A stretch of 39,783 nt of DNA, taken from contig JALWNK010000051.1 in the NCBI GenBank assembly GCA_026995935.1, positions 1-39,783 of the forward strand. Direction: 5' to 3'. Position 1 is the first letter of the stretch. Each line of letters begins with the position of its first letter. Below are positions 7,058-17,800 of the stretch, piece by piece. Source of the DNA: Deltaproteobacteria bacterium (GTDB lineage: Bacteria > Desulfobacterota > Dissulfuribacteria > Dissulfuribacterales > QOAL01). The notes beneath the pieces were generated by a model. The model saw only the letters and a list, made by a program, of their open reading frames with translations, ran no database searches and was not told the DNA's origin. Position numbers and translations under genes: made by a program.

Positions 7058-8644
7058 TCAAGGCTCAATAGAAGATGCCCCGTATCCACCACCTCCAGGG
7101 GTCCTTATCTCGAGGCCTTCGCCAGCGTCCACCTCAAAGACGCACTTTCCTGGAAGCTCAAGGGGTTTGGAAGAGCCTTTTTTAAAAAGAAGGTTCCTTC
7201 CCCTTTTTCCGTCTTCACCACCCTGAAGGCCGTAGGGAGCAAAACGGCGTCTTTCAGTCAGAAGCGAGACGGTACACGGCTCAAGAAACCTGTACCTCCT
7301 GACAATACCGTCTCCGCCCCTGTAAAGGCCCTTTCCACCAGAACCGTCCCTTAGCCCGTACGTCTCGATCATCATGGGATAGGTCTGCTCTAAGGCCTCA
7401 ACTGGCGTATTGAGCGTGTTTGTCATGTGGACCTGCACCCCTGACATGCCGTCTCCGCGAGGGCTTGCCCCCATGCCTCCCCCGATTGTTTCGTAGTAGG
7501 TGAAGGATGTGGACGACCCAAGGGCTGAACCTATGGCGATATTGTTCATGGTTCCACAGCCTGCAGCGGGTATTCTTTCAGGTATTGCCTTTGAAAGGGC
7601 CCCGAATACTGCATCCACTATACGCTGGGATGTTTCCACGTTTCCTGCAGCAACAGGAGCAGGAGGAAGGGAGTTCAGGAGGCAGCCCTCGGGGGCCTTT
7701 ATGCGAACTGGCTCAAGGGAGCCGGCATTTACAGGATAGCCCTCGCCAACGAGACAGAAAAAGCAGTAGTAAACCGCTGAACGGGTAACACTCATGGTTG
7801 CGTTTATGCAGCTTTCCGCCTGTGGTGCAGTGCCTGAAAAATCCACCACTGCTTCTTGACCTTCCACCTTTAGGCTGACCCTTATGGGCACAGGGGTGCC
7901 ATGTACGCCGTCGTCATCCATGAAGTCCTCAAATTCATACAGGCCATCTGGTATCTCGCTTATGGCCGAATGCATGAACCTTCTGCCATAGCCCAAAAGG
8001 TGCGGAAGGATCTCCATGAAACGATTCTGGCCAAAACGGCGCAAGGTCTCCCTTATCCTCTGCTCGCCCCTGTAGAGGCAGGCTATCTGTGCCCTAATGT
8101 CCCCTGCCCTTTCCCGTGGATTCCTCATCTGGTCAATGAGCTCGTGGAGATAATCCTCCAGTATCTCACCTCGGACACTCAGGTAAGAAGGGGATATGAG
8201 CACCCCTTCCTCATCCAGCGACCTGGAAAGTCCCATGGAGCCTGGGATCTTTGCGCCAACATCGGCGTGGTGGGCCCTTGCTGCAATAAAAAAGAGGAGC
8301 TCCTCACCCTTTTCATCAAAGACCCCGGAAACCAGGGTAATATCTGGAAGGTGTGTGCCACCCTTAAATGGATCATTGGTTATGATTATGTCCCCTGGGG
8401 CAAGATCAAACTCGGCCCTAACCATCTTGATGACGTCAGGCATTGCCCCGAGGTGCACCGGGATGTGGGCGGCCTGGGCAAGAAGGCGCGCCTTGGCATC
8501 AAATATGGAGCATGAAAAATCACGCCTTTCCTTAATGTTTGATGAAAAGGCAGAACGCTGAAGCACTATGCCCATTTCTTCTGAGATGGCCCCAAGGTGT
8601 CTGTTGACAACCTGGATGTCGATTGGAGTTACCATTTTGGCCAT
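7058..8644 (-). CDS. Hydantoinase B / oxoprolinase-type subunit (HyuB family)
   Basis: A 528-residue protein of the HyuB family, the B subunit of ATP-dependent N-methylhydantoinase, 5-oxoprolinase and acetone carboxylase-type enzymes. Landmarks: DIQVVNRHLGAISEEMG near the N-terminus, RRDFSCSIFDAKARLLAQAAHIPVHLGAM (about 39-67), DIIITNDPFKGGTHLPDITLV (about 85-105), FSGTAPQAESCINATMSVTRSA, and a Gly-rich C-terminus ending EIRTPGGGGYG. Length is as expected. AAGGAG lies 7 bases before ATG 8644. The partner HyuA subunit, usually adjacent, is absent here: the neighbours are tRNA-Arg and the ser operon. The substrate therefore cannot be stated. Confidence 0.88.
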   Translation of the reverse strand: MAKMVTPIDIQVVNRHLGAISEEMGIVLQRSAFSSNIKERRDFSCSIFDAKARLLAQAAHIPVHLGAMPDVIKMVRAEFDLAPGDIIITNDPFKGGTHLPDITLVSGVFDEKGEELLFFIAARAHHADVGAKIPGSMGLSRSLDEEGVLISPSYLSVRGEILEDYLHELIDQMRNPRERAGDIRAQIACLYRGEQRIRETLRRFGQNRFMEILPHLLGYGRRFMHSAISEIPDGLYEFEDFMDDDGVHGTPVPIRVSLKVEGQEAVVDFSGTAPQAESCINATMSVTRSAVYYCFFCLVGEGYPVNAGSLEPVRIKAPEGCLLNSLPPAPVAAGNVETSQRIVDAVFGALSKAIPERIPAAGCGTMNNIAIGSALGSSTSFTYYETIGGGMGASPRGDGMSGVQVHMTNTLNTPVEALEQTYPMMIETYGLRDGSGGKGLYRGGDGIVRRYRFLEPCTVSLLTERRRFAPYGLQGGEDGKRGRNLLFKKGSSKPLELPGKCVFEVDAGEGLEIRTPGGGGYGASSIEP

Positions 8645-8683
8645 TCTGCTCCTTTCTTGTGGAATTGACGCTTTAGACGCTTC

Positions 8684-8712
8684 ATTTAAAGCAAACCCGG
8701 CGTAATTGACAA
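8684..8712 (-). promoter_or_regulatory. Possible sigma-70 promoter for the HyuB-like gene
   Basis: On the minus strand TTGTCA (8712-8707), a 17-base spacer and TTAAAT (8689-8684) sit about 40 bases before the HyuB start. The -35 occupies nearly the same bases as the -35 of the tRNA promoter on the other strand. The -10 is weak. Confidence 0.35.
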
Positions 8713-8734
8713 GGTGTTACGGGATGTTTAGGAT
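8706..8734 (+). promoter_or_regulatory. Sigma-70 promoter of tRNA-Arg
   Basis: TTGACA (8706-8711), a 17-base spacer and TAGGAT (8729-8734) give a near-consensus promoter about 26 bases upstream of the mature tRNA 5' end, leaving a short leader for RNase P. Confidence 0.75.
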
Positions 8735-8760
8735 AAAAATCCCTCTTTATGTAAGCGCGC

Positions 8761-8837
<77 letters not shown>

Positions 8838-8843
8838 GCATTT

Positions 8844-10814
8844 TCAATTATCCCAAAGAAGCTCACTAAGGCCTGAAAATCTCACTGTTTGCCTTTTTAC
8901 ACATTTTTTCAGGGCATCTATTGTTCCGTAAATGATTAACTCCTTCTTGGCACGGGTTATTGCAGTATAAAGAAGTTCCCTTCCAATAAGGGGTGAGTCC
9001 TCTGGTGGCAGGATGAAGAGGACCTTTTCAAACTCTGAACCCTGGCTACGATGCACGGTTACCGCCCAGGCAGGTTCAAAGGCAGAAAGACGAGAGGGCG
9101 AAAACATCCTTGGGCCCTGCTTTGGTTCAGGGAAAAGGACCTTCATTGCTCCGTTCTCATCAGGCCAGCAAAGGCCTATATCGCCGTTAAAGAGCCTTAT
9201 AAAGTAATCGTTCTTGTTTATTATGATGGGAAGCCCCTTAAAAAGCCCCTGCCTGCCCTCGGCGCCTGCCCCTGCAATCACCCTTGACACAAAGCTGTTC
9301 ACGGCCTGAACACCAAGGCGTCCCTTTCTCACCCCGCAAAGAATTTTCATATGATTTAGCCTTTTAAGGGCCTCTTCTGTCTGGCCCTTTGAACAAAGAC
9401 CCCTTACATCCTCTCCTGCAAAATCTTCAATAAAGCCAAAGATGTCCTTTTCTTCAGGGGTTACAAGGCGTACATCTGGAAATTTATCCGATGAGACAAT
9501 TTTAAGGACGCCCTGGAGATCCCCTTCATTCACCTTGCTTGAAAGCTCGTCTATTCCGCTCCCCTTCCTGAACCTGAAGTTGTGGCTTAAAGTCACTATG
9601 CAGTCCTTGAGGGGCTGAGTTTTACCGCCGCCTTTTTCAAGGCCAGACAGGTCCTGGCCTATTTCTTTTGCAAGTGAAATAAAGTCCTTTGAATAGCAGA
9701 AGCTGCTTGCTCCTGTGCATATGTCCCTTAGTACGCATCCAGCCTCCACTGATGCCAGCTGGTTCTTGTCGCCAATCAGCACAAGGGAGGCATCTTCTTT
9801 CAACGCCTCCACCAGGTGAACCATCATAGGGAGGTCCACCATTGAGGCCTCATCAACTATTACTACCTGAAATCCAAGGGGATTTTCCCTATCGAACCTG
9901 TAGGCCCCGGGAGTTCGGCCTGCTCCTAGAAGCCTGTGAATGGTTAAGGCCTCCATTGGTATGGACTCCATGAGTTCGCCTGGAAGCCCAAGGTCAACTG
10001 CCGCCTTCCTTACAGATTCACTAAGCCTTGCTGCCGCCTTGCCAGTAGGGGCGCAAAGGGCCATCTTGACAGCCCCTTCTGACGCCCTTTGCATTACGGC
10101 CATCAAGGCTGCCACCGTCCTTGTCTTACCCGTCCCGGGCCCCCCTGAAATTACAAGAAGGCTGTGCTCAAGTCCGTTTGCAACAGCAATCTTTTGCCAG
10201 TCAGGGCTTGGGGCCTTATCCACGGGAAACAACCTGTCAAGAAGTTCAAGACCCGCATCCCTTTTTGTGAAAAAGCCGGGAGTTTTTCGCGCACGATGAA
10301 GAAGTCCCCTGGCAAGGCGGATTTCATAACTATGATACCTGCTTAGATAAAGCCTTTTTCCAGAAAAAACAAATGGCCTGTCACTTTGAGCGTTCCCTAC
10401 CAAAAAAGAGCATGAAATGGCATGAGAAAGCCTTTCTGAAAGTTGCTTCCACGGATTCAGATTTGTGCCTTTGCTTCCTTCCCTAAAAGCCCTTGACACC
10501 TCAGGAAAACATTCAAGAATCGGCTCAATATCCATATCTCCAAGAATTCCCCTTAGACCCTCCTCACTCATCTCAAGGCACGTATGCCCCTCTTGAAGAC
10601 CAAGGCCAAGGAGCATGGCAGAAAACATGGCCCACTCAACATCATTTGGTGCACTTTCTGGAAAGCTCTCCCCAGACTCGTTACTCTGCCCCGCGCTCCC
10701 CCTTATCTCCATCCTTGCTACAAACCTTGCTAGCTCAACACATGTGCGCGAAAAACTTCCTGTAACCTGGGCGTTATGAAGCGTCTCTATTAAAAGATCC
10801 GGGCTAATAGGCAT
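8844..10814 (-). CDS. recD: Exodeoxyribonuclease V alpha subunit (RecD)
   Basis: The 5'-3' helicase subunit of RecBCD, which resects double-strand breaks and degrades linear DNA. 656 residues, slightly longer than the E. coli protein. An N-terminal all-helical domain (1-190) that contacts RecC is followed by a superfamily 1 helicase: Walker A GGPGTGKT (224-231), APTGKAAARL, DEASMVD (motif II), IGDKNQLASVEAG (motif III), WAVTVHRSQGSEFEKV (motif V) and LLYTAITRAKKEL (motif VI). The start is 3 bases after the recB stop, whose ending GGGGAG acts as the ribosome site. It is last in recC-recB-recD. All helicase motifs look intact. Confidence 0.93.
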   Translation of the reverse strand: MPISPDLLIETLHNAQVTGSFSRTCVELARFVARMEIRGSAGQSNESGESFPESAPNDVEWAMFSAMLLGLGLQEGHTCLEMSEEGLRGILGDMDIEPILECFPEVSRAFREGSKGTNLNPWKQLSERLSHAISCSFLVGNAQSDRPFVFSGKRLYLSRYHSYEIRLARGLLHRARKTPGFFTKRDAGLELLDRLFPVDKAPSPDWQKIAVANGLEHSLLVISGGPGTGKTRTVAALMAVMQRASEGAVKMALCAPTGKAAARLSESVRKAAVDLGLPGELMESIPMEALTIHRLLGAGRTPGAYRFDRENPLGFQVVIVDEASMVDLPMMVHLVEALKEDASLVLIGDKNQLASVEAGCVLRDICTGASSFCYSKDFISLAKEIGQDLSGLEKGGGKTQPLKDCIVTLSHNFRFRKGSGIDELSSKVNEGDLQGVLKIVSSDKFPDVRLVTPEEKDIFGFIEDFAGEDVRGLCSKGQTEEALKRLNHMKILCGVRKGRLGVQAVNSFVSRVIAGAGAEGRQGLFKGLPIIINKNDYFIRLFNGDIGLCWPDENGAMKVLFPEPKQGPRMFSPSRLSAFEPAWAVTVHRSQGSEFEKVLFILPPEDSPLIGRELLYTAITRAKKELIIYGTIDALKKCVKRQTVRFSGLSELLWDN

Positions 10815-10817
10815 CTC

Positions 10818-13800
10818 TTACTCCCCTTTTGGCGTAACGACTTCTGACTCTTGTCTAAAGAGCCAAGTGTATCTTTTTTTAAGCTCCGTTGGAGAAATGA
10901 ATATCACCCCGGTCCCTTTTAAAGATTCGTCCTCACCCGTCATGCCCCTAACAAAGAGATAGAAGACGCCTCCGAAGTGTTCTTCCCTCCTATAGCCTTG
11001 TCTGAATGTTGACAGGTAGCTATCCAGTGCCCCTGCGTATAGGGCGGCCTGGAGCCAGTAGTTGTGCTGATCCATTGCCCTTTCAAGGTTTTTTCGCACA
11101 TAATCTTCATGGGAAAGCCCCAGCCAGTTGGTCTTGTAATCAAGGAGATAAAAACGGTCATTGTATTCAAAGACTAGGTCAATATAGCCCTTTATAACGC
11201 CCTTTTTTAGTTCAAGCCCTGAAACCGTTACACTTTCCCAGAACTCTTCACCACATGCCCAGTGAAAGTCCATTTCCTTGACAATCTTTTTAGGGTCAAG
11301 CAGGTTGAGCCTTAGCCCTGGCTCAAGCTCTGAGGAGACCACCTTGTTCACCATGTCCGCAAGTACATTTGCCCATGAAGGGTCAATGTCATACTGGTTG
11401 AGGGCCTTTTCCGCCTCTTTTTTAAAATCATGGAGGCTACCCCTAAAATCAACTTCCTCAAATATCTTGTGAACACAGCTTCCTGCCTCAGGCCCCCTGG
11501 GAAAGGCAGCCATGCCGCTGGCCTCGGAAAAAAGATCCAGGCTTTCATGAAGCGTAATAGGCTCAAGGTCCTCTCCAGTTGTTGATGAAAGGCCTGTAAA
11601 GCTCGTTCTTCCCCAGCTCTGCTTTACAAGGGGACAGGAGGAAATCTTTGGAAGATCCACGCGGCCAAGGCGCCCTCTTACAAGACGTACCCTTTTGGCA
11701 TCTCTTGCCACCTCTTCAATATCCCTTCTCCAAAGGATTTTAAAGCCCTTTTCCCTGGGAAAAAGCCTTTCAAGATGGGCCCTTAGGAATGCACCCTTAT
11801 CTTCCGCTGGTTCTGACTCTTTTTCGACACTGCCTGAAAAGGTCTCCTGTTCCTTACACCATATCTTGAGATTCTGGACATATTGTGCATGGGTCAGAAT
11901 GGTGTTTTTTACTATTTCTGGAAGTTCCTTACTGGCAACCTCCTTAAAAACCTTACCTTTTTCAACAAGGCCCCTTCCAGGCTTTATACCCTTTGGACAA
12001 TCATCTCCAAGGCCTTCCTTAATCCCTGCAAGCAACAGGTCCCAGATTATGGAGCCTGAGGAATCCTCCGCAAACAGGCCAACAAACATCTTGCACTTGG
12101 CCCTTGTAAGGGCGACGTATGCCAGGCGCACCTCTTCTGCCCGTGCCTGTGACAGGGCAAACTGTTCTTCCTCCTGACTCAAAACGAATCTTGCGCGCCC
12201 GTCCCTGCCCTGCCTGTCAAAGACAAAGGAGGCAGGGGAGACGGGAAGGACGTATGCGTCCCTTTTGCTGCTGTAAAATCTAGAGAGGGAATCGCACTTG
12301 ATGCCCAGTTCCCCAATGTAGGGCAGAAAGACAATGGGAAATTCAAGGCCCTTACTCATGTGGTAGGTCATTACCTTTACAAGATTTTCGTCTGTCTCAA
12401 GCCTAAGCCTCTTTTCATCCTGATCAAAGCCAGGATCATCAATGGCCTTTTTAAGCCACAAAAGGAGCCTTGAAGGGCCTGGATGCGCCCTTTCTGCATC
12501 GGAAAGAAGCTCGGCCAGCTGACGAAGGTTTGTAAGTCTCCTTTGGCCATCACTCAGGGAAAGAAGCCTCCTTGGAACCTCAAAGCGGTAAAAGAAGGCC
12601 CTAAGCGCAACCATTATTCCCTTTTTGTTCCAAAGCTGCCTAAGCTCAAGAAAGGAATTTACAATGCCCTCCCACCTCTCTTCGTCCCTTTGGACCCTTA
12701 GAAGGCCCTCTGCGTCATAACCCATGACCGTTGTACAAAGGGCAGTGGAAACCGCCTGTTGGCTAAAGGGGGAAATAAGCGCATTTAAGATGTAAAGAAG
12801 CTCCCTTGCCTCTGTGGATTCAAATATATTTGATGGCCCATAGTAAATGGAGTATATGCCAAGGTCGTAGAGGGCGTCTCGAACCTTGCCAGCCTGGTAG
12901 TGGGACCTTACAAGCACTGCAATATCGCCTGCCTCAACCGCTTTTCTCTCTCCTTGAGGCCCCTCCATCACCAGGCGTCCTTCCTGGGAAAGGCTTAAAA
13001 GGCTTGCTATCTTGCTGGCTGTCACCCTGGCAGGATCGATTTCTTCCTGGTTATCATCTCTTACTTCCTTGGAAAGGGCACTCTCTTCCTGAATTTGAGC
13101 GTCAAGGCCACCAACCCAAAACTCAATGCCTACATCAGGCCACGCGTGGCTCTTGGAACCTGCCCCATGGCTGTCAAGCAACTTGAGCCTCCAGTTGTTC
13201 TCCTCCCTTGCCCTTACAGGCAAAAAATCTATGCCCTCAAGGACAAATGGATTTTCAGCCTGAGAGAAAATGGTGTTTACACCCTCAACAAGGGGGGGAG
13301 ACGAACGCCAGTTGGTGTCAAGGTCCCATCGAGAGGACTCCCTGGTCTTCTCTTTTGCCTTTAAATAAGTGAATATGTCTGCGCCCCTGAAACCGTAGAT
13401 GGCCTGCTTTGGATCCCCTATTAGAAACAGTCGGGACCTTTCTGAGTCGTCATATATGCTGCTAAATATCTCCCACTGAATGGCGTCCGTGTCCTGAAAC
13501 TCATCTATCATGGCCACCTTGTAGCGCATGCTTAGAAGGCGGCAAAGCCTTTTGCCTCCCGGCCCTGTAAGGCTTTTGTGCACCATCTTCAGCATGTCAT
13601 CGTAGGAAATAGCCCCTATTTCCCTCTTCTTTTGTTCAAAATAGGTCCTTGAAAATTCCCTTAGCTCATAAAGCAAACAAGAAACAAGCCTTTCCCTTAT
13701 GCCAAAGTGATTTAAGAGAGGGAAATAGCCCTCCAAAAGACCGCTGATCCTTTCCCTCACCTCATGTGAAATCTCTTGCCCGGAACCATCACAAAGCCAG

Positions 13801-14894
13801 CATCTAACGGCTTCCTTAAAGAGGTTGTAAGAAGCATGGTCAATCGGAAGTTTTCCGCGAAGCCTTTTCCCTGGTTTAAGGCTTGACCGTTTTATGAGCT
13901 TTTCAAAAAGCCTTTCTCTAAGCCAGATCTTTCTTGGAAGTGTCTCCCTTAAAGCACAGGCAAAAAAAACCGAGTTTGAAGCAGACTCAAATAGGCGAAT
14001 TTCTGGAAGGGTCCTTGAAATGAGGTCATCAAAGGCCTCCCACTCTTTTTTCACCCACGTGCTTATCCACTTCTTAGAATTGGTCTTGATCTTTTCTTGA
14101 AGCCCTTTTTCTAGGTGGTCAGTCAGCTCAGCCAGCAAATCTTGAAGGATAAGCCTTGTCTCTTTCTTAAGTGCCTTTCCAATTTGCCCTGAAACCCGCC
14201 TTGCCTCCTTCTGTTTCTTTTTGAATAGAGCGTACTCCTTTCTTATGGAGTCCAAATCCACCTTGGGCAGGATAACCGGTTCAGGAAGCCTCAAGAGCTC
14301 CTCCAATTTGTCAAAAAGAAACTGTGCTGGATCCCTTGTGCTAAGGACGTCTATTAAAACGGAAAGAAAATCTTCTTCCAGGCGGGAGACTTTTGAACGC
14401 AGAAACTCTCTGCAGGCAGGAAGGTAGAGCTCCTCCTCCATTACCACATCCTTTGGCTCACCTCCTGCCTTGGCCTCAAAGGAAAACTCCCTAAGTACCC
14501 TTTGGCAAAAACCGTGGATGGTAAAGACCGCTGCCTGATCCATTCCAAGAAGGGCAAGCCTTAGCCGCCTCTTTGCCTCATCCTCCCCAACCTTTTTGAC
14601 TGCATGTTCCACCACGGCCCTTAGCACTTCATCGGGCTGTTGATCAGGGTCTTTAAGGGTCGAGCCTAAGTATCCAAGGGCATCCTCGAGTCTTTTTCGT
14701 ATCTTTGCCCGAAGCTCCTCGGTTGCGGCATTGGTGAAAGTGACAACCAATATATCTTCGGGCATAAGCGCCTCTTCCATTACCAGGCGAAGGTAGATGC
14801 CTGTAATGGTGAAGGTCTTTCCAGTGCCGGCACTTGCCTCAATCAGGCTGTAGCCAGAAAGTTTAAGCCTGGTGAGATCCTTAAGGGGTTTCAT
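10818..14894 (-). CDS. recB: Exodeoxyribonuclease V beta subunit (RecB)
   Basis: The 3'-5' helicase and nuclease subunit of RecBCD. With the ATG at 14894 it has 1358 residues, longer than E. coli RecB (1180). UvrD-type helicase motifs: EASAGTGKTFTI (19-30), VVTFTNAATEELR, AMIDEFQDTDAIQWEIF, LIGDPKQAIYGFRGAD, VMTYHMSKGLEFPIVFLP and LAYVALTRAK. The C-terminal nuclease domain has GYIDLVFEYNDRFYLLDYKTN (D1252, K1254), the metal-binding core of the RecB nuclease. ATG 14894 overlaps the recC stop as ATGA, with GGGGAGAGCAGG upstream, and is preferred to an in-frame start 27 bases earlier. The motor and nuclease residues appear complete. Confidence 0.94.
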   Translation of the reverse strand: MKPLKDLTRLKLSGYSLIEASAGTGKTFTITGIYLRLVMEEALMPEDILVVTFTNAATEELRAKIRKRLEDALGYLGSTLKDPDQQPDEVLRAVVEHAVKKVGEDEAKRRLRLALLGMDQAAVFTIHGFCQRVLREFSFEAKAGGEPKDVVMEEELYLPACREFLRSKVSRLEEDFLSVLIDVLSTRDPAQFLFDKLEELLRLPEPVILPKVDLDSIRKEYALFKKKQKEARRVSGQIGKALKKETRLILQDLLAELTDHLEKGLQEKIKTNSKKWISTWVKKEWEAFDDLISRTLPEIRLFESASNSVFFACALRETLPRKIWLRERLFEKLIKRSSLKPGKRLRGKLPIDHASYNLFKEAVRCWLCDGSGQEISHEVRERISGLLEGYFPLLNHFGIRERLVSCLLYELREFSRTYFEQKKREIGAISYDDMLKMVHKSLTGPGGKRLCRLLSMRYKVAMIDEFQDTDAIQWEIFSSIYDDSERSRLFLIGDPKQAIYGFRGADIFTYLKAKEKTRESSRWDLDTNWRSSPPLVEGVNTIFSQAENPFVLEGIDFLPVRAREENNWRLKLLDSHGAGSKSHAWPDVGIEFWVGGLDAQIQEESALSKEVRDDNQEEIDPARVTASKIASLLSLSQEGRLVMEGPQGERKAVEAGDIAVLVRSHYQAGKVRDALYDLGIYSIYYGPSNIFESTEARELLYILNALISPFSQQAVSTALCTTVMGYDAEGLLRVQRDEERWEGIVNSFLELRQLWNKKGIMVALRAFFYRFEVPRRLLSLSDGQRRLTNLRQLAELLSDAERAHPGPSRLLLWLKKAIDDPGFDQDEKRLRLETDENLVKVMTYHMSKGLEFPIVFLPYIGELGIKCDSLSRFYSSKRDAYVLPVSPASFVFDRQGRDGRARFVLSQEEEQFALSQARAEEVRLAYVALTRAKCKMFVGLFAEDSSGSIIWDLLLAGIKEGLGDDCPKGIKPGRGLVEKGKVFKEVASKELPEIVKNTILTHAQYVQNLKIWCKEQETFSGSVEKESEPAEDKGAFLRAHLERLFPREKGFKILWRRDIEEVARDAKRVRLVRGRLGRVDLPKISSCPLVKQSWGRTSFTGLSSTTGEDLEPITLHESLDLFSEASGMAAFPRGPEAGSCVHKIFEEVDFRGSLHDFKKEAEKALNQYDIDPSWANVLADMVNKVVSSELEPGLRLNLLDPKKIVKEMDFHWACGEEFWESVTVSGLELKKGVIKGYIDLVFEYNDRFYLLDYKTNWLGLSHEDYVRKNLERAMDQHNYWLQAALYAGALDSYLSTFRQGYRREEHFGGVFYLFVRGMTGEDESLKGTGVIFISPTELKKRYTWLFRQESEVVTPKGE

Positions 14895-17800
14895 CCTGCT
14901 CTCCCCTTGGCCATTGCCCAAAACATTGGCGCACAGACCTTAAGACTTGCCTCTACAAACCGGTTATCCCTAAGAAGATGCTTTGGAATCCTTGTTTTTC
15001 CCCTGGTCAGATAAAGCAACCATGGGTCCCTGTATTTGCTCCCGAACCTCTCTGCATTTTCCACATCTCGTAAAATCCTTTTTATTGCATCTGCAATATC
15101 ATCCTCGCCTGCATCATTAGCACCCACAGGGCTCCACCTTTCCACCTCAGCCTTCTTGGGTTTGGGTTGAAGAGATTTTGCAAGCCGGTAAGAAACCTTA
15201 GGCCAGAAGGGAACAAGGCCTTTTTTCCCGTTGAGGAAAAGCTCAAGGAGGTTCCTTGAAAAGTCCCTTGCATACTCAAAAGGGACTGGGATAAATACGG
15301 CATCCTTTTGGGCAGTTGAAAAAACACCTTGGCCAACCTCCTGGCCGCCACTTGATGCGCACCAAAGAAGATGCCTTACCCAGAAACATATCTTCATGCC
15401 CTCAGACATGGCTGGCCTTAGTTCAAAAAGCCCCCCATCTGCCTTTTTCTTTCCTGCACTGCCGCGTACGCGTACTTGAAAGGGCGATTCCTCTCCGTTC
15501 ATGTCAAAGGTTAAGTCCACACCTGCCTGCCCCTCAGGGCAAAAGTCCCTGCCAAGACGTCCCAGAAGTGGCAAAAGCTCCCTTTCCACCTTCTCATTCC
15601 ATATTGCCCTTGCAAGAGCATTATCCGGAAGCAGCCCCTCCAGGGTAAGCTTGAAAAAGAGCCGGTCAAAAAAGGTGGTGTCAATACTTTCCCCTGCCCC
15701 AAGGGCCTCTGCCATTTTCTCAAGCATCCGTATTTCACTGAAATAATCGAGGCTGTAGGATTCATGATCATCCAGGGCTTCCTCCCCCACGTCCACATTT
15801 ATGGAAAGAAGGTTTTTCATGAAAAATTTTAGCGGATGCCCCAGAAAGGAGATGAGCTCATCCATAGTTAAATGGTGGACAAGGGCCTGTTCTTCATCAA
15901 GGAGATGGCCGAGGTCCGAGGGCCATTTAGCCACAGGCTTTACTGGTGAAGGACTGATGACTTTGCCATGCTCATCAATTGGAAGCCACTCCCTGGCGTA
16001 GGTAACAAGCTTTTCATCCCTGGCCTCAAGATAACCCTGGCCAAAGGGCTGAAGGGGATGCTGAGTTATAAGGTCTTCCCGTATCACCTCTCTGCCAGTA
16101 CGCGACAACGCTCTTGTAAGGCTGTCAACAAGTTCTGTCACCACAGTTGAAGGATCAAGCTCCTGGTTGTCGTTTTCGCGTCTTCCGATATAGGTGATTA
16201 TCAAACGATCCCTGACAGACATGAGGGTTTCAAGGAAAAGATATCTGTCTTCGTCGCGTCTTATGCGGTCTCCAGGTCTTGGGTGTCTTGCCATGAGGTC
16301 ATAGGCAGGGCGTGCAGACTGTCGGGGAAAGTCTCCCTGGTTCATTCCAAGAAGACATATCACCCTGAAGGGCAAGGCCCTTAGGGGAACAAGGCTAGAA
16401 AAGAGCACCTTTCCGGAGATGAAGGTTGAACGCGAGGGCGGGGAAGAAAAACGGTCCCTAATGGATGCAAGAGCCGCCTCAAAGGGCACAGAGTCAACCC
16501 CTGTCAGGGAGATGTCTTCAAAAAGCCCTTCAAGGGGGTAAATAAGCTCCTCTCTAAGCTCAGCGCTCCAGTCCTCCTCCTGGGCAAGAAACTCACCTAT
16601 GGCCCCTTTGAACAGGTCGAGCCAGCCCCTTGGTGACATCCCTTTGTCTCCTGGCTCAAGGAGCCTGGCTCTTAAACGCTCAAGACCAAAGACAAAGGCT
16701 GAAAGGGTGGCTAAGTGGCCTAGGCCTTCGCCCTCAATGGGCCTTTCAAGGGGCTTTACCTGGTAGCCAGGGGTAATCTCTGTTATTTCGTGGCCATCCA
16801 TTATGCCAGTCAACATGAGCCTGTCCAGGCCAAAGAGCCACGTGTTGGTCTGGCACCTTGTGCCATCTGAAAGGGTCCTTATGCCGCGCCTTATGCCACT
16901 TTTTCTAACCCACTGCCTTATGGAAAAAAGGCCGTCTCCATCAAGATCAAGGCGCCTTGAGACAACAGGATCTCCCAAAAGGTCAACAACCTCTGGGGCC
17001 GTGAACTCACCTGTGGCAACACTAAGAAGAGACAAAAAAGCACTCACCCAAGGAGAAGACCTTTCAAGGCCAATGTCTGAAATGGTGAATGGAATTCTTC
17101 GTTCCTCAGGGGCCTGGCCAAAGACTGCCTCCACAATATCTGCATAAAGGGAAATGTCGGGTGCCATGACTGCCACATGATGGGGCTCAAGGGTCTTATC
17201 CTTCAAAAAGGCGTCAACCAGCCTGTCATGAAGTACTTCCACCTCCCTGATTCTGCTGTGACAGCTATGTATCTCAATGGAGTCGTCCACGCTCAGGGCC
17301 ACACCTTCCCCGTCTCCATCACCTGAAACCTCTTCAAGCTCCTTCATTTCAAGAACAGAGGTCTGAAGGGCATTTAGAAGGCTTTTATTGCCAGGTTCTA
17401 CTGCCAGCTCCTCACCTTTTGCAAAATCAAGCCCGTAAAACCCCATCAAGAACTGGCGCCCAGCAAGGCCCAAAGAGGCCAATAGCCTGTTTCCAACAGG
17501 AAAGAGTCTGTCGAGAGTTTCCTGGTCGTAATGGCGCTCAAGGCCAAGCCTCTTTCTCTCGGGAACTATGTCCAGCCAGTACTCCCTGCATGCAGAAAGG
17601 TGGTAGAACTGCACCTGACAGATGCTTGAAAGGGCATGAAGAACCTCCATGTGAAGGGGAGGCATATAGGAGACGCCAAATACGTAAAGGGTCTTTGGCA
17701 AGGCGTCAAGAATATCCCCTATCCCCTGAATGGTTCTGCCCCCTGTGCCTGTATCCGCATAACTTTTATCACTTTGCTCCATAAGGGCCTTTGCAAGACG

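Noticed and set aside
7056-7061. TTGACA on the minus strand upstream of the aminotransferase gene
   Set aside because: No acceptable -10 at 16-18 bases; it overlaps the stop of the HyuB-like gene, so I do not list a promoter.
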